Shown here: one piece after another, positions 44,819 to 53,700 of the stretch | Position numbering within the stretch: position 1 is the stretch's first letter | Layout of the letters: each line of letters opens with the position of its first letter | Assembly: GCA_000721375.1 (NCBI GenBank) | Contig: JOGW01000002.1 | Coordinates: 496,001 to 560,000 of the forward strand | Source: Streptomyces sp. NRRL B-3428 | GTDB taxonomy: Bacteria > Actinomycetota > Actinomycetes > Streptomycetales > Streptomycetaceae | Direction of reading: 5' to 3' | DNA length: 64,000 nt | The notes under the pieces: model-generated | Database searches by the model: none | The model's input: the letters and a program-made list of their open reading frames with translations, nothing else | Told to the model about the DNA's origin: nothing | Made by a program: the position numbers and the translations under genes

Positions 44819-45073
44819 TCACGCCTCGGTCTGCTCCGGCTCGGGCTCCGGGTCCGCGCCCGAGTCCGTTTCGGCGTGCAGGCTCATCGGCCCGTAGATC
44901 TTCGTCGTGTCCTCGAAGAGGTGCACCTGGTCCGCACCGCCGGCCAGGAGTTCCTTCCACTGCTCACCGATCCAGGACTCCGCGTCGCCCTGGGTGGTGA
45001 ACTCCTCGGGGGTCACTGCCGGTTCGACCTCGGTGCCGTCGGCCTTCTCGAACCGAAACGTCCAAGCGCTCAT
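44819..45073 (-). CDS. Small acidic conserved protein
   Basis: 84-residue cytoplasmic protein beginning MSAWTFRFEKADG, with a conserved core (VTPEEFTTQGDAESWIGEQWKELL) that looks like an alpha/beta pair, and an acidic tail of Pro/Glu. I know this kind of protein as a conserved Streptomyces hypothetical without assigned function. ATG at 45073 has GGAGG 5 bases upstream; a start four codons earlier is less likely. No partner is suggested by context. Confidence 0.75.
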   Translation of the reverse strand: MSAWTFRFEKADGTEVEPAVTPEEFTTQGDAESWIGEQWKELLAGGADQVHLFEDTTKIYGPMSLHAETDSGADPEPEPEQTEA

Positions 45074-45190
45074 GTCACCCTCCAAAGAACCGGTTCAGCA
45101 TCCGACCGCAGGCAGCAAAGCTGCTACCAAGCTTGAAGTGCAGCCTATCCGGGCGCGCACTACCCGAACCGACGCGGGAGGATCAGCCTT

Positions 45191-46390
45191 GTGGAACTGA
45201 CTCTGCTCGGCACCGGCGCACCGGCCGGACTGCCCCGTCCCGACTGCCCCTGCGCGGCCTGCGCCGCCTCGCTCGGCGAGTACGCGCGCTCCGCGACGGC
45301 GGTGCTCGTGGACGGTGTGCTCCTGCTCGACCTCACCCCGGGCGCCGCCTTCGCCGCGGCCCGCGCCGGGCATTCGCTCGCCGGGGTGCAGCAGGTGCTG
45401 CTCTCGCATCCGCACGACGGCCCGGCCGTGGAGCACCCGGCCGGACTGCCGCGCGCCGCCCGCGTACCGGACGGGCGCGAGCTGGCCCTGATCGACGGCC
45501 ACCGGGTGCGGGCCGTCGCCCTCGACCACCCCGGTACGGGCTACGAGGTGACCGGGCCCGACGGCGGCTCGGTCCTGTATCTGCCGCCGGGAGCCGCGCC
45601 CGCCGGTGAGGTCGCACGCCCGGAGCCGTACGACATGGTGGTGGCCGATGTGCTCGGCCGCCCCGACGCGCTCGCGAAACTGCGGGCGGCCGGCGCCGTG
45701 GCGGCGACCACCGATGTGCTCGCGCTCCATCTCGACCACGATGTTCCGCCCGGTCCCGAACTGCACCGCCGCCTCGCCGCCGCGGGCGCCCGGGCCGTGC
45801 CCGACGGGACGACCCTGGTGGTCGGCGAGTACCACGCCGTACCCGATCTGCCGCGCCGCACGTTCGTGCTCGGCGGGGCGCGTTCGGGCAAGTCCGTGGA
45901 GGCCGAGCGGCGCCTTGAGGCCTTCCCCGAGGTGGTGTACGTGGCCACCGGCGGCGTACGCGACGGGGACTCCGACTGGGCCGACCGCATCAGGCTGCAC
46001 CGCGAGCGCAGGCCCGGCTCCTGGCGCACCACCGAGACCTGCGATCTCGTCCCGCTCCTGGAGGAGGACGGGCCGCCGCTGCTCATCGACTGTCTGTCGC
46101 TGTGGCTGACCGACGCGATGGACAAGGTCGAGGCCTGGGACGACGCGAAGTGGGCGGCGGGCGGCGACCGCGCACTGCGCGAGCAGGTGGCGCAACTGGT
46201 CGGCGCCATAAGGGAGTCGAGGCGTACGGTCGTGGCCGTGTCGAACGAGGTGGGTTCCGGGGTCGTGCCCGCGACCGCTTCGGGCCGGCGTTTCCGCGAT
46301 GAACTCGGTCGGCTGAACGCGGCGTTCGCGGGCGAGTGCGAGCATGTGCTGCTCGTGGTGGCGGGACAGGCCCTGGTCCTCAAGGGCTGA
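45191..46390 (+). CDS. cobU: MBL-like domain fused to adenosylcobinamide kinase/guanylyltransferase
   Basis: 399-residue fusion. Residues 1-215 resemble a PhnP-type metallo-beta-lactamase fold, with GTGAPAGLPRPDCPCAAC at the start. The metal motif is reduced to SHPHDGP and the later histidine region to LHLDHDVPP, so catalysis by this half is doubtful. Residues about 222-399 are CobU: P-loop VLGGARSGKSVEAERRL, GGVRDGDSDWADRI, LLIDCLSLWLTD and SNEVGSGVVP. This half phosphorylates adenosylcobinamide and transfers GMP onto it, in the late steps of cobalamin assembly. GTG start with GGGAGGA upstream. cobT, which normally works in the same pathway, lies 16 kb away beyond the PKS locus. Confidence 0.88.
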   Translation: MELTLLGTGAPAGLPRPDCPCAACAASLGEYARSATAVLVDGVLLLDLTPGAAFAAARAGHSLAGVQQVLLSHPHDGPAVEHPAGLPRAARVPDGRELALIDGHRVRAVALDHPGTGYEVTGPDGGSVLYLPPGAAPAGEVARPEPYDMVVADVLGRPDALAKLRAAGAVAATTDVLALHLDHDVPPGPELHRRLAAAGARAVPDGTTLVVGEYHAVPDLPRRTFVLGGARSGKSVEAERRLEAFPEVVYVATGGVRDGDSDWADRIRLHRERRPGSWRTTETCDLVPLLEEDGPPLLIDCLSLWLTDAMDKVEAWDDAKWAAGGDRALREQVAQLVGAIRESRRTVVAVSNEVGSGVVPATASGRRFRDELGRLNAAFAGECEHVLLVVAGQALVLKG

Positions 46391-46487
46391 GCTCCCACAC
46401 GACCGGGCTGATCCGGCCGGGTGCGCCACAGCCGCGTACACGAGTGTCGCCTTGCCGCCCGCGCGCGCGTGGCGTGGTCTGTCCGGC

Positions 46488-47333
46488 ATGACCGAGACCC
46501 TTGTGCCGCAGACCGACCGGGTGCGCCCGGTACTCGAAGGCGTCCCCGAGACCCTCCTGTGGACGCTGTGGAACCGGGCCTGCGAGGCACGCAGGCCCGA
46601 TGCCGTCCTGCACGACCCGCTCGCGATCAGGCTCGTCGACACCCTCGACTACCCCTTCGAGGAGAAGCTCGGCCCGCCGCATCCGCTGTTCGCCCAGACC
46701 CAGGGCCTGCGTTCGCTCTGTTTCGACCGCTCGGTGGCCAACTACACGGCACGCAGACCCGATGCGACCGTGGTCGCGCTCGGCGAGGGGCTCGAGACCA
46801 GCTTCTGGCGCGTGGACAACGGGCGCCTGAACTGGCTGAGCGTGGAGCTGCCGGAGGGCGCCGAGCTGCGCGCGCGGCTGCTTCCCGAGCATCCGCGGCA
46901 CCGTGTCGTCGCCAAGTCGGTGACCGATCTGAGCTGGCTGGACGCGATCGAGGATCCCGCGCGCGGGGTGATCGTGACGGCGCAGGGCCTGCTGATGTAC
47001 CTCAAGCCCGCGGAGGTACGGGAGATCCTGGCCGCGTGCGCGGAGCGGCTGCCGGGCGGGGTGATGATCCTGGACTCGATGCCGCGCTGGGTCACCAAGC
47101 TCACGCGCGAGGGAAAGCTGAAGGTCGGGAAGCTGACGATCCCGCCGATGCACTGGTCGATGGCCCCGGACGAGCGCCTCAAACTGCACTCGGCGCACCC
47201 GTCGATCGCCGAGGTACGCGCGGTGCGGCTGCCACCGGGACGCGGGGCGCTGGGGAAGATCGTCCAGCACCAGTACCGCATCCCGGTGTACCGCTCGTTC
47301 GCACCGGCCGTGACGCTGGTGCGGTTCCGTTGA
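46488..47333 (+). CDS. LCM/PPM1-family O-methyltransferase
   Basis: 281 residues of the leucine-carboxyl-methyltransferase/TcmP family, which O-methylates carboxyl or hydroxyl groups of small molecules. It has ALGEGLETSFWRVDNG (SAM-binding GxGxxT-like) near residue 100, LSVELPEG and TAQGLLMYL. The start is ATG at 46488, and there is no visible Shine-Dalgarno. It lies between the CobU fusion and the PKS locus, tail to tail with the zinc-ribbon methyltransferase. It could belong to the PKS set or to the core genome. Confidence 0.82.
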   Translation: MTETLVPQTDRVRPVLEGVPETLLWTLWNRACEARRPDAVLHDPLAIRLVDTLDYPFEEKLGPPHPLFAQTQGLRSLCFDRSVANYTARRPDATVVALGEGLETSFWRVDNGRLNWLSVELPEGAELRARLLPEHPRHRVVAKSVTDLSWLDAIEDPARGVIVTAQGLLMYLKPAEVREILAACAERLPGGVMILDSMPRWVTKLTREGKLKVGKLTIPPMHWSMAPDERLKLHSAHPSIAEVRAVRLPPGRGALGKIVQHQYRIPVYRSFAPAVTLVRFR

Positions 47334-47342
47334 CCCGGCGGG

Positions 47343-48437
47343 TCAGTCCTTGCGGGCGATGACCCGGTAGGCGTTGGAGAAGCGGGTGCGGCTGGTGATC
47401 GGGGCCAGCGCGTTGTCGAGGAAGTGCAGCACCGGCATCAGCGGCAGCCCCGCCATGAACACCGCCTTGCAGACCCGCGCCCCGAACCGCCCCGGCGCCT
47501 TCGGCCGCCACGGCTCGTTGCGGAACGGCATCATCCTGAGCAGGAACATCCCGAACGCGCCGAGCAGGTCGAACGCGATGTGCGGCTCCCTGCGGTCCAC
47601 CGCGACCACCGTGAAGCCGAGCTCGCGCAGCGCCCGGTTGAGGTTGCCCACGGACACGAAGTGCAGGTGCTGGGGCTGGAACCACGGCACCCAGTACTTG
47701 CCGAGCAGCCGCGAGAAGTACGACTCCGGGTCGGGCACCTCGATCATGAGGTGCCCGCCGGACCGCAGCACCTTGCGGGCGGCTTCCAGTTCGGCGCGCT
47801 GGTCGACGGTGTGCTCGAGGACGTGGAACATGCTGACCGCGTCGTACTGCCCGGCGAGCGCGGTCGCGTGCTCCGGCAGAAAGCCCTGGTAGGCGCGCTC
47901 GATACGGCCCTCCTCCTTGGCCTTGAGCACATTCGTACCGACGTCGAGTCCGTCGAAGACCGTGTCCGGCAGCACCGACTTCGCTCCGGCGCAGAAGTCG
48001 CCGCCCGCGGTGCCGATGTCGAGCCAGCGGGTGGGGCGCAGATGCTTGCGCATGGCCTGGGCGCGGCCGACGTGCCGTTCGAAGAGCTGCCCGTTGGCGT
48101 TGCTGAACGCGGCGCCGAGCTCCTTGCCGAACAGGCCGTCGTAGAAGTCGCGGTAGTAGAAGTCGAGGCCGGCGCTGCTCAGCCGGGGGTTCTGGAAGAT
48201 GTGCCGGCAGTCGCCGCACTGGTCGAGCACGAAGCGGCCGGGCTTGTTCTGCAGGAAGTCCTGGGTCTTGAGCCGGACCTTGAGCCTCTTCGACGCGCAC
48301 CATGGGCAGTCGTCACGTCTGGGCTCGAAGAGCCGCTCCATGCCGAGGGCAAGCTCTTCCTGGTATGCGGGGCGCAGCTCGGCGACAAGTTCGTCGCGCT
48401 GCTGACGGTGTTCCTGGATGGTCTCGGTGGTCGTCAT
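47343..48437 (-). CDS. Zinc-ribbon class I methyltransferase, PKS locus
   Basis: 364 residues. The N-terminal part has two CxxC pairs, CPWC and CGDC, 28 residues apart, a small zinc ribbon seen in sugar and secondary-metabolite C-methyltransferases. The middle (about 130-230) is a Rossmann methyltransferase with WLDIGTAGGDFCAGAK, DGLDVGTN, DAVSMFHVLEHTV and LRSGGHLMIEVPDPE. The C-terminal third is unique to this subgroup. ATG at 48437 has GAGGAG 6 bases upstream. It is 37 bases behind the glycosyltransferase gene, so it is likely the last gene of the operon, acting on the sugar or lipid. Confidence 0.83.
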   Translation of the reverse strand: MTTTETIQEHRQQRDELVAELRPAYQEELALGMERLFEPRRDDCPWCASKRLKVRLKTQDFLQNKPGRFVLDQCGDCRHIFQNPRLSSAGLDFYYRDFYDGLFGKELGAAFSNANGQLFERHVGRAQAMRKHLRPTRWLDIGTAGGDFCAGAKSVLPDTVFDGLDVGTNVLKAKEEGRIERAYQGFLPEHATALAGQYDAVSMFHVLEHTVDQRAELEAARKVLRSGGHLMIEVPDPESYFSRLLGKYWVPWFQPQHLHFVSVGNLNRALRELGFTVVAVDRREPHIAFDLLGAFGMFLLRMMPFRNEPWRPKAPGRFGARVCKAVFMAGLPLMPVLHFLDNALAPITSRTRFSNAYRVIARKD

Positions 48438-48474
48438 GTATGTCTCCTCGGGTTCAGCGCCGGCCGGCTTCGGT

Positions 48475-49632
48475 TCAGCTCCGGTCCACGGCGAACTTCT
48501 CCAGCTGTGCTGCCGCGGCCGGTGCCCCGCCCGCCGCGCGGAAGGAGGCCCCGATCCTGCGGGCCGCCTTCCGGTACTCCGGTTCTTCCAGTACGGCGTC
48601 GAGCGCGGCACCGATCTGCCGCCGCCCGCCGCGCCCGAACCGCACCCGCACCCCCGCGCCCGCGGCGGTGACCTGGGCGGCGACCAGGGGCTGGTCGTCC
48701 CGGATGGGCGCGACGACCAGCGGTACGCCGTGCCACAGGGATTCGGCGACGGTGTTGTGCCCGGCGTGGCTGATCACCGCCGACGCCCGCTCCAGGAGAG
48801 CGAGTTGCGGCATGTGCCGCAGCACGAGCACATCGGTGTCGGACTCGGCCGTCAGAACGCCGCCGGGGTCGGCGACCACCGCCTGGATCCGCCTGCCCCG
48901 CTCCCGTACGGCCGCGGCGCATTCGGTGAGGAAGCGCGCGCCGACATCCGTGTTGGCGGTGCCGAGCGAGACGAGGACGGTGGCACGGTCGTCGTCGAGC
49001 CACTGCCAGGGGAAGTCGCCGGCCGGGCGGCGGGTGAGGGCGGGTCCGACGAAGCGCACCTGGTCGCCGTAGTCGCCCTCGCCCGCGAGTTCGGGGGTGG
49101 TGAAGGCGAGGACGAGGTCCGGCGAGAAGCGCGGGTCGTGGTCGCAGGACGGATCGCCGATACGTGAGCGAAGTTCCGCTACGAGGGAGGCCACCCACTC
49201 GCCGATCTTCGGCATCCCGTCCAGGGCGTCGCTGAACTCGGCGGAAGTGGTGGACGAGGTGACGTACGGGACGCCGAGCCGTTCGGCGACCAGCGCGCCC
49301 GCCAGGGTCTGCTGGTCGGCGACGATCACATCCGGGCCGAACTCCCGTACCGCCTCCTCCACTCCGGGCGCCATCGCCTCGGCGAGCGGGACGAAGAACT
49401 CCTGCCACAGGAACTGAAGCGCGGCGGCGCCCCGCAGCTCGGTGGGCCGCTCCAGGAGGCCCGGGATCTCGCACGGGTACACCTCGGCCTCCGGGCCCGC
49501 CAGCTCCTCGACGAAGCGCGGCAGTCCGGCCCAGGCGACGCGGTGTCCGCGCTCGACGAGCTCGGCGGCCACGCTGACCGTGGGGTTGACGTGGCCGACG
49601 AGCGGCGGCGCGACGAACAGGAAACGGCTCAT
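48475..49632 (-). CDS. MGT-family (GT1) glycosyltransferase
   Basis: 385 residues with GT-B fold like macrolide and glycolipid glycosyltransferases: N-terminal LFVAPPLVGHVNPTVSVA and C-terminal donor-binding LERASAVISHAGHNTVAESLWHGVPLVVAPIRDDQ. It would transfer a sugar from a nucleotide donor to a hydroxyl on the product of the PKS. The ATG overlaps the hydrolase stop (ATGA), so both are made together. A much longer upstream reading of this frame is a shadow of the hydrolase gene. Confidence 0.9.
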   Translation of the reverse strand: MSRFLFVAPPLVGHVNPTVSVAAELVERGHRVAWAGLPRFVEELAGPEAEVYPCEIPGLLERPTELRGAAALQFLWQEFFVPLAEAMAPGVEEAVREFGPDVIVADQQTLAGALVAERLGVPYVTSSTTSAEFSDALDGMPKIGEWVASLVAELRSRIGDPSCDHDPRFSPDLVLAFTTPELAGEGDYGDQVRFVGPALTRRPAGDFPWQWLDDDRATVLVSLGTANTDVGARFLTECAAAVRERGRRIQAVVADPGGVLTAESDTDVLVLRHMPQLALLERASAVISHAGHNTVAESLWHGVPLVVAPIRDDQPLVAAQVTAAGAGVRVRFGRGGRRQIGAALDAVLEEPEYRKAARRIGASFRAAGGAPAAAAQLEKFAVDRS

Positions 49633-50459
49633 GAGGACGGCACCCCTGCGCGTAGTTCCTTGTGGCCTTCGCGCACCCAGTCGAGGAGCAGCGGTCCGAC
49701 CGTCTCGGGGGTGCCGACGAGCACGGAGTGGCCGTGGCCGTCGACGGTGTGGGTGCGGCAGCGCGGGAGCAGTTCGCACAGCCAGTCGGCCATCTCGGCG
49801 AGGTCGGAGTTCGCGCCGTACATGGCGAGGACCGGTACGTCGAGCGCGCGCCAGGCCGCCTCGTCGGGAATCCGGCTGGCCGCGATGTCCTCGGCGATGG
49901 AGGTGCCGTGCAGCAGCCGCATCGACCAGCGCACCAGGCGGGCCTCGTGCCGGCCGTAGGTCTCCTCGATCCACGGCAGGGTGCGTTCGTCGTGCAGCTG
50001 GTACGCGGATCCGGCGAGCAGTCCGCTCATCTTCTGCGCCCAGGCGTCGGTGGGCGGCTCGGACTCGACCATGAGGACGCTCGCGACCCGGCCCGGGTGG
50101 TGCAGGGCGAAGTCGAGGGCGACGGTGCCGCCGAAGGAGTTGCCGACGAGGTGGACGGGTCCGGTGATGCCCAACTCGTCGAGCAGCAGGGCGAGATCAC
50201 CGGAGAAGTGCTCGATGCCGTATCCGTGCGGGGGCCGGGTCGTGCGGCCGTGGCCCCGCTGGTCGTACATCACCACCTCGTAGCCCGCGGCGGCGAACTC
50301 GGGGGCGACGGTGAAGTAGTAGCTGGTGAGGTTGTCCGTGGCGATGCCGTGGATGAGGACCACGGTCTCGCGGCCGGCGACCGCGGTTCCGCTGTGGGGG
50401 CCGCCCCCGCCGAGGCGCTCGACGTTGAAGCGGAGGCCGCCCGCGTCGAGGCGGGTCAC
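49629..50459 (-). CDS. Alpha/beta-hydrolase, PKS locus
   Basis: 276-residue serine hydrolase: oxyanion region VVLIHGIATDN, nucleophile elbow GNSFGG (about residue 113), catalytic aspartate probably in YGANSDLAEM and histidine in VDGHGHS near residue 250. In a PKS locus lacking a thioesterase domain it is a good candidate to release or edit the chain, but other esters are possible. The GTG start overlaps the ACP stop (GTGA) and the stop overlaps the glycosyltransferase start. Confidence 0.87.
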   Translation of the reverse strand: MTRLDAGGLRFNVERLGGGGPHSGTAVAGRETVVLIHGIATDNLTSYYFTVAPEFAAAGYEVVMYDQRGHGRTTRPPHGYGIEHFSGDLALLLDELGITGPVHLVGNSFGGTVALDFALHHPGRVASVLMVESEPPTDAWAQKMSGLLAGSAYQLHDERTLPWIEETYGRHEARLVRWSMRLLHGTSIAEDIAASRIPDEAAWRALDVPVLAMYGANSDLAEMADWLCELLPRCRTHTVDGHGHSVLVGTPETVGPLLLDWVREGHKELRAGVPSS

Positions 50460-50749
50460 TTCAGGCGCCCCACGATGTAGTCGGCGAGCTGCCCGACGGT
50501 CAGGCCGATGATCTCGGAGAGTTCGAGCGAGGCGAACCAGGCCGGGAAGTCGACCCGGTCGCCGTAACGTCCGCGCAGCTCGGAGGTGAGCGTCACCAGG
50601 TCGATCGACTCCAGGTCGAGGTCCTCGACGAAGCGGGTCCCGCGGTCGACCGGGACGTCCTCGAACTCCAGGTCGTCGAGCACGGCGCGCAGGGCTTCGC
50701 CGATCTCGGCGAGCACCGACTCTTCGTCGACGGTGGTGGGGCTTGTCAT
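50456..50749 (-). CDS. Stand-alone acyl carrier protein
   Basis: 97-residue carrier protein with phosphopantetheine attachment serine in VEDLDLESIDLVTL (about residue 48). The acidic helix II and GDRVDFPAW loop are typical. It may carry the starter or the finished chain to the glycosyltransferase. The ATG overlaps the stop of the KS-AT-DH-PPTase gene by 4 bases, and its stop overlaps the hydrolase start. Sequence around the serine differs from the ACP built into the large PKS. Confidence 0.9.
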   Translation of the reverse strand: MTSPTTVDEESVLAEIGEALRAVLDDLEFEDVPVDRGTRFVEDLDLESIDLVTLTSELRGRYGDRVDFPAWFASLELSEIIGLTVGQLADYIVGRLK

Positions 50750-53700
50750 GGCGTGGGCTCCTCAGTCGCTTGCGTTGTGGTCTCGGCGGGCTCGGTCCAG
50801 GCGACGACGTAGGTACGGGCGGGCAGGCCCGGCGGGTTGGCGGCGGTGGTGAGCCGTACGCGATACGTGGCGCCCGAAGGTGTACGGACCCGCAGCTCCT
50901 GGGGGCCTCCGGCGGTGCACGCGAAGTCCCGTGGGCGGCCCTGGATCCCGGTGCCCTCGGCCTTCGACGCGGCCTCCTTGGCGGCCCAGATCCGGGTGAG
51001 CGCCTCGGGGTTCGCGCCGAGCGCCCGGTAGAGGTCGTGTTCGGCGGCTCCGAGGATGGCGTCGACTGTGGCCGGGGGCCGCTCGACGATCTCCTCGATG
51101 TCGATCCCGACGGGCCCCTGAGGTCGCACCAGGGCGACGGCCGCCTCCTGGCAGTGCGCCAAGGAGACCTCGGAGCGGGGAAGTCGGCGTCCGTGCACCC
51201 CGTACGCGTAAGGGCGTCCGCTCGGCTCGTTGGCGATCCGCACCTCGCCGGGGAACACGGGACCCTCCCCGCCCTCCCACAGCAGACGGCGTACCGCGTC
51301 CTTGGCGGCGATCCGGCCGAGCAGCCACTGGCGCTTGCCGCGCGGGGGGTGCTGGGCGAAGGCGGTGCGTTCGTCGCCGGCGAGCTGGTTGCGCATCATC
51401 AGCTCGCGTGAGGCGGGGTCGGGCCAGCACTCGAAGACCAGCTGCCAGCCGCCGTCCTGCTCGGTGGAGAGGGTGCTGCGCTCGGGGAAGCGCTTGACGG
51501 CGTCGGTCTCGGGGGGCGAGTCGAAGCGGCGGTCCTGCCAGCCGTGGATCTCGGCCCAGACGCTGTCGCCGTGGACGAGCTGGACATCTGCTTCGAGGAC
51601 GGTCTCGGTGAGGGCAGTGATGCGGATGTGGCAGTCGAGGCGTGTGCCCGGTTCGGGGTGCGGGCCGAAGAACCGGGCCTCCTTGATGCCGACCGGGAAG
51701 ACCACGGTCCGGTCCGTGTGGGTGGCCATCAGCCAGTAGCCGAGCAGCTGGCCGACGTTGTCGAGCAGGGCGCCGGGGGCGGGCGGGGTGGTCAGGACGC
51801 CTCGTACGTGCCGGTCGCCGAGCGCGGTGACTTCGCTGACGCCGCGGAAGAGAGGGCCGTGGAACATCCAGCGCTCGTCGTACATCTCCTGCGCGGAGGT
51901 GGTGGGTTGCCGCTCCGCCACGGGCGGCTGCCAGGCGGTGGGGGCCTCGGCGAGCACGCCGGTCTCCAGGGTGGCGCGGGCGTGCCGGCCGAAAGCGACG
52001 GAGTACCGGCCGGGTCCGTCGTCCGCCACCTCGATGACGACGTCCTGCGCGGGCTCGGCCACGGCCCACTCCAGGAACCGCGCGTCGTGTACGGCAGTGA
52101 GTGCGGCGCCGGTCTTCGGCAGCGCGTCCGCCATCAGCTGGATCAACGTGGTGGCGGGGACGACCGGCCAACGGTCGGAGATGTCGGGCCAGTTGGGTCG
52201 CTGACGGAAGAAGCAGTGGTCGGTGAGGTAGGGGAGGGTGGTGAGGGAGATGGTGAAGGGGGTGCGGGTGGCTGGGGGCGCCTGTGGTGGCGTGCCGCCG
52301 GAGCTGGTCCGGGCGGCTTGCGGCCCGTCGGGACGGGCCGCTGCGGGGCGGGGGTTGTCAGTGGGCGTCGATAGCCTGGAAAGGGCTTCGGCCCCCGGGC
52401 GGGAGGGGACTGCCCTCGGGGGGACGGTCGCCGGCGCACCCACCGCCGCCGCCGCCAGCACCGCCGTAGCCGTCTCCGTGGAGGCGTCGAGCAGGGCCTG
52501 GAGCTCGGCGGCGAGCGGGGACCGGCCGAAGGAATCTGGGAGTTGGGCCGCAGCCCGGGTCCGCGCGCCGTGCGACAGCACCTCCCGCACCCCCTCGACG
52601 GCACCACGGTCCCGCAGCACCGTGCGCAGCCGGTCCCGGGTCTCCGTGTCCAGCGACACGAGCCCCGCGCTCAGGTCCAGCGGCATGGGGTGCGAGGCAG
52701 CGGCAGGCCGGACGGGTTCGGGCGCCGGCCCCACACCGGCCCGCCCACCCAGCAGCTCCCCGAACTCCGGCTCCCCGCCGAACGCCCACACCCCCGCCGC
52801 CACCCGCACCAGCTGCTCCATCCCGGCGCTGCGCGGCGAGTTGGCGGAGACCGCGAGGTGGGGGCGGCCCGACAAGGTGTCGCCGACCAACGCCGGGAGC
52901 TGGCCCGAGCCGAGCTGGACGAAGGCGCGGAAGCCGGCCGCGTACAGCTCCTCGGTGAGCATGCGGAAGCGGACCGGTTCGAGGAGATGGCGTACGAAGA
53001 GGTCGCGTACCGCGCGCTCGTCCGAAGGGAAGGGCGCCGCCGTCGTGCCCGACCACACCGGAACGGCGGGCCGCCGCAGCGTGAACCCGCGGGCGGCCTG
53101 CTCGATCGGGGCCAGATACGGCGCGAGCATCGGCGTGTGGAAGCCCGACTCGAACGGGAGGACCTGGCCGAGCACCCCGTCCGCCCGCAGCCGTTCCGCG
53201 AGGGCAGAGACCTCGGCGTGCGGGCCGCAGGCCACCGACTGGCGCGGGGCGTTGTCGTGCGAGAGGGCCACGCCCGGGAAGTCGTCGAGCACGGCCTGGA
53301 TCTGGGCGGCCGGGGCGCCGAAGGCCGCGAAGGCGAGGCCCGGTACGCGCAGGGAGGACGGGTCGAAGTCCCTCAGGAACGCGTCGACTTCGGAAGGTGC
53401 GTACATCCCGGCGACCGCCATCGCCGTCCACTCCCCCACGCTGTGCCCGGCCATCGCGTCGGCCGCGACACCGATCCGGCCGAGCGCCTCGGCGAGCAGC
53501 CGTCCGACGCCGAACACCGCGGCGCCGTGTTCGGCCACATCGCCCACCTGGGCATCGGCGAAGGACACGGGCGGCAGCCCGAAGCGCCGGGCCACATCGT
53601 CGATACGAGGGGTGAACTCGGCCTCGAGTCCCGGGAAGAGGAAGGCCGTACGGCCGCCCGCGGGACCGAGTAGCGGGCGCGGCGCGCACCACACGTCGCT

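Noticed and set aside
45074..45190. Cobalamin riboswitch before the CobU fusion
   Set aside because: The gap is too short (117 bases) and has no B12-box-like sequence.
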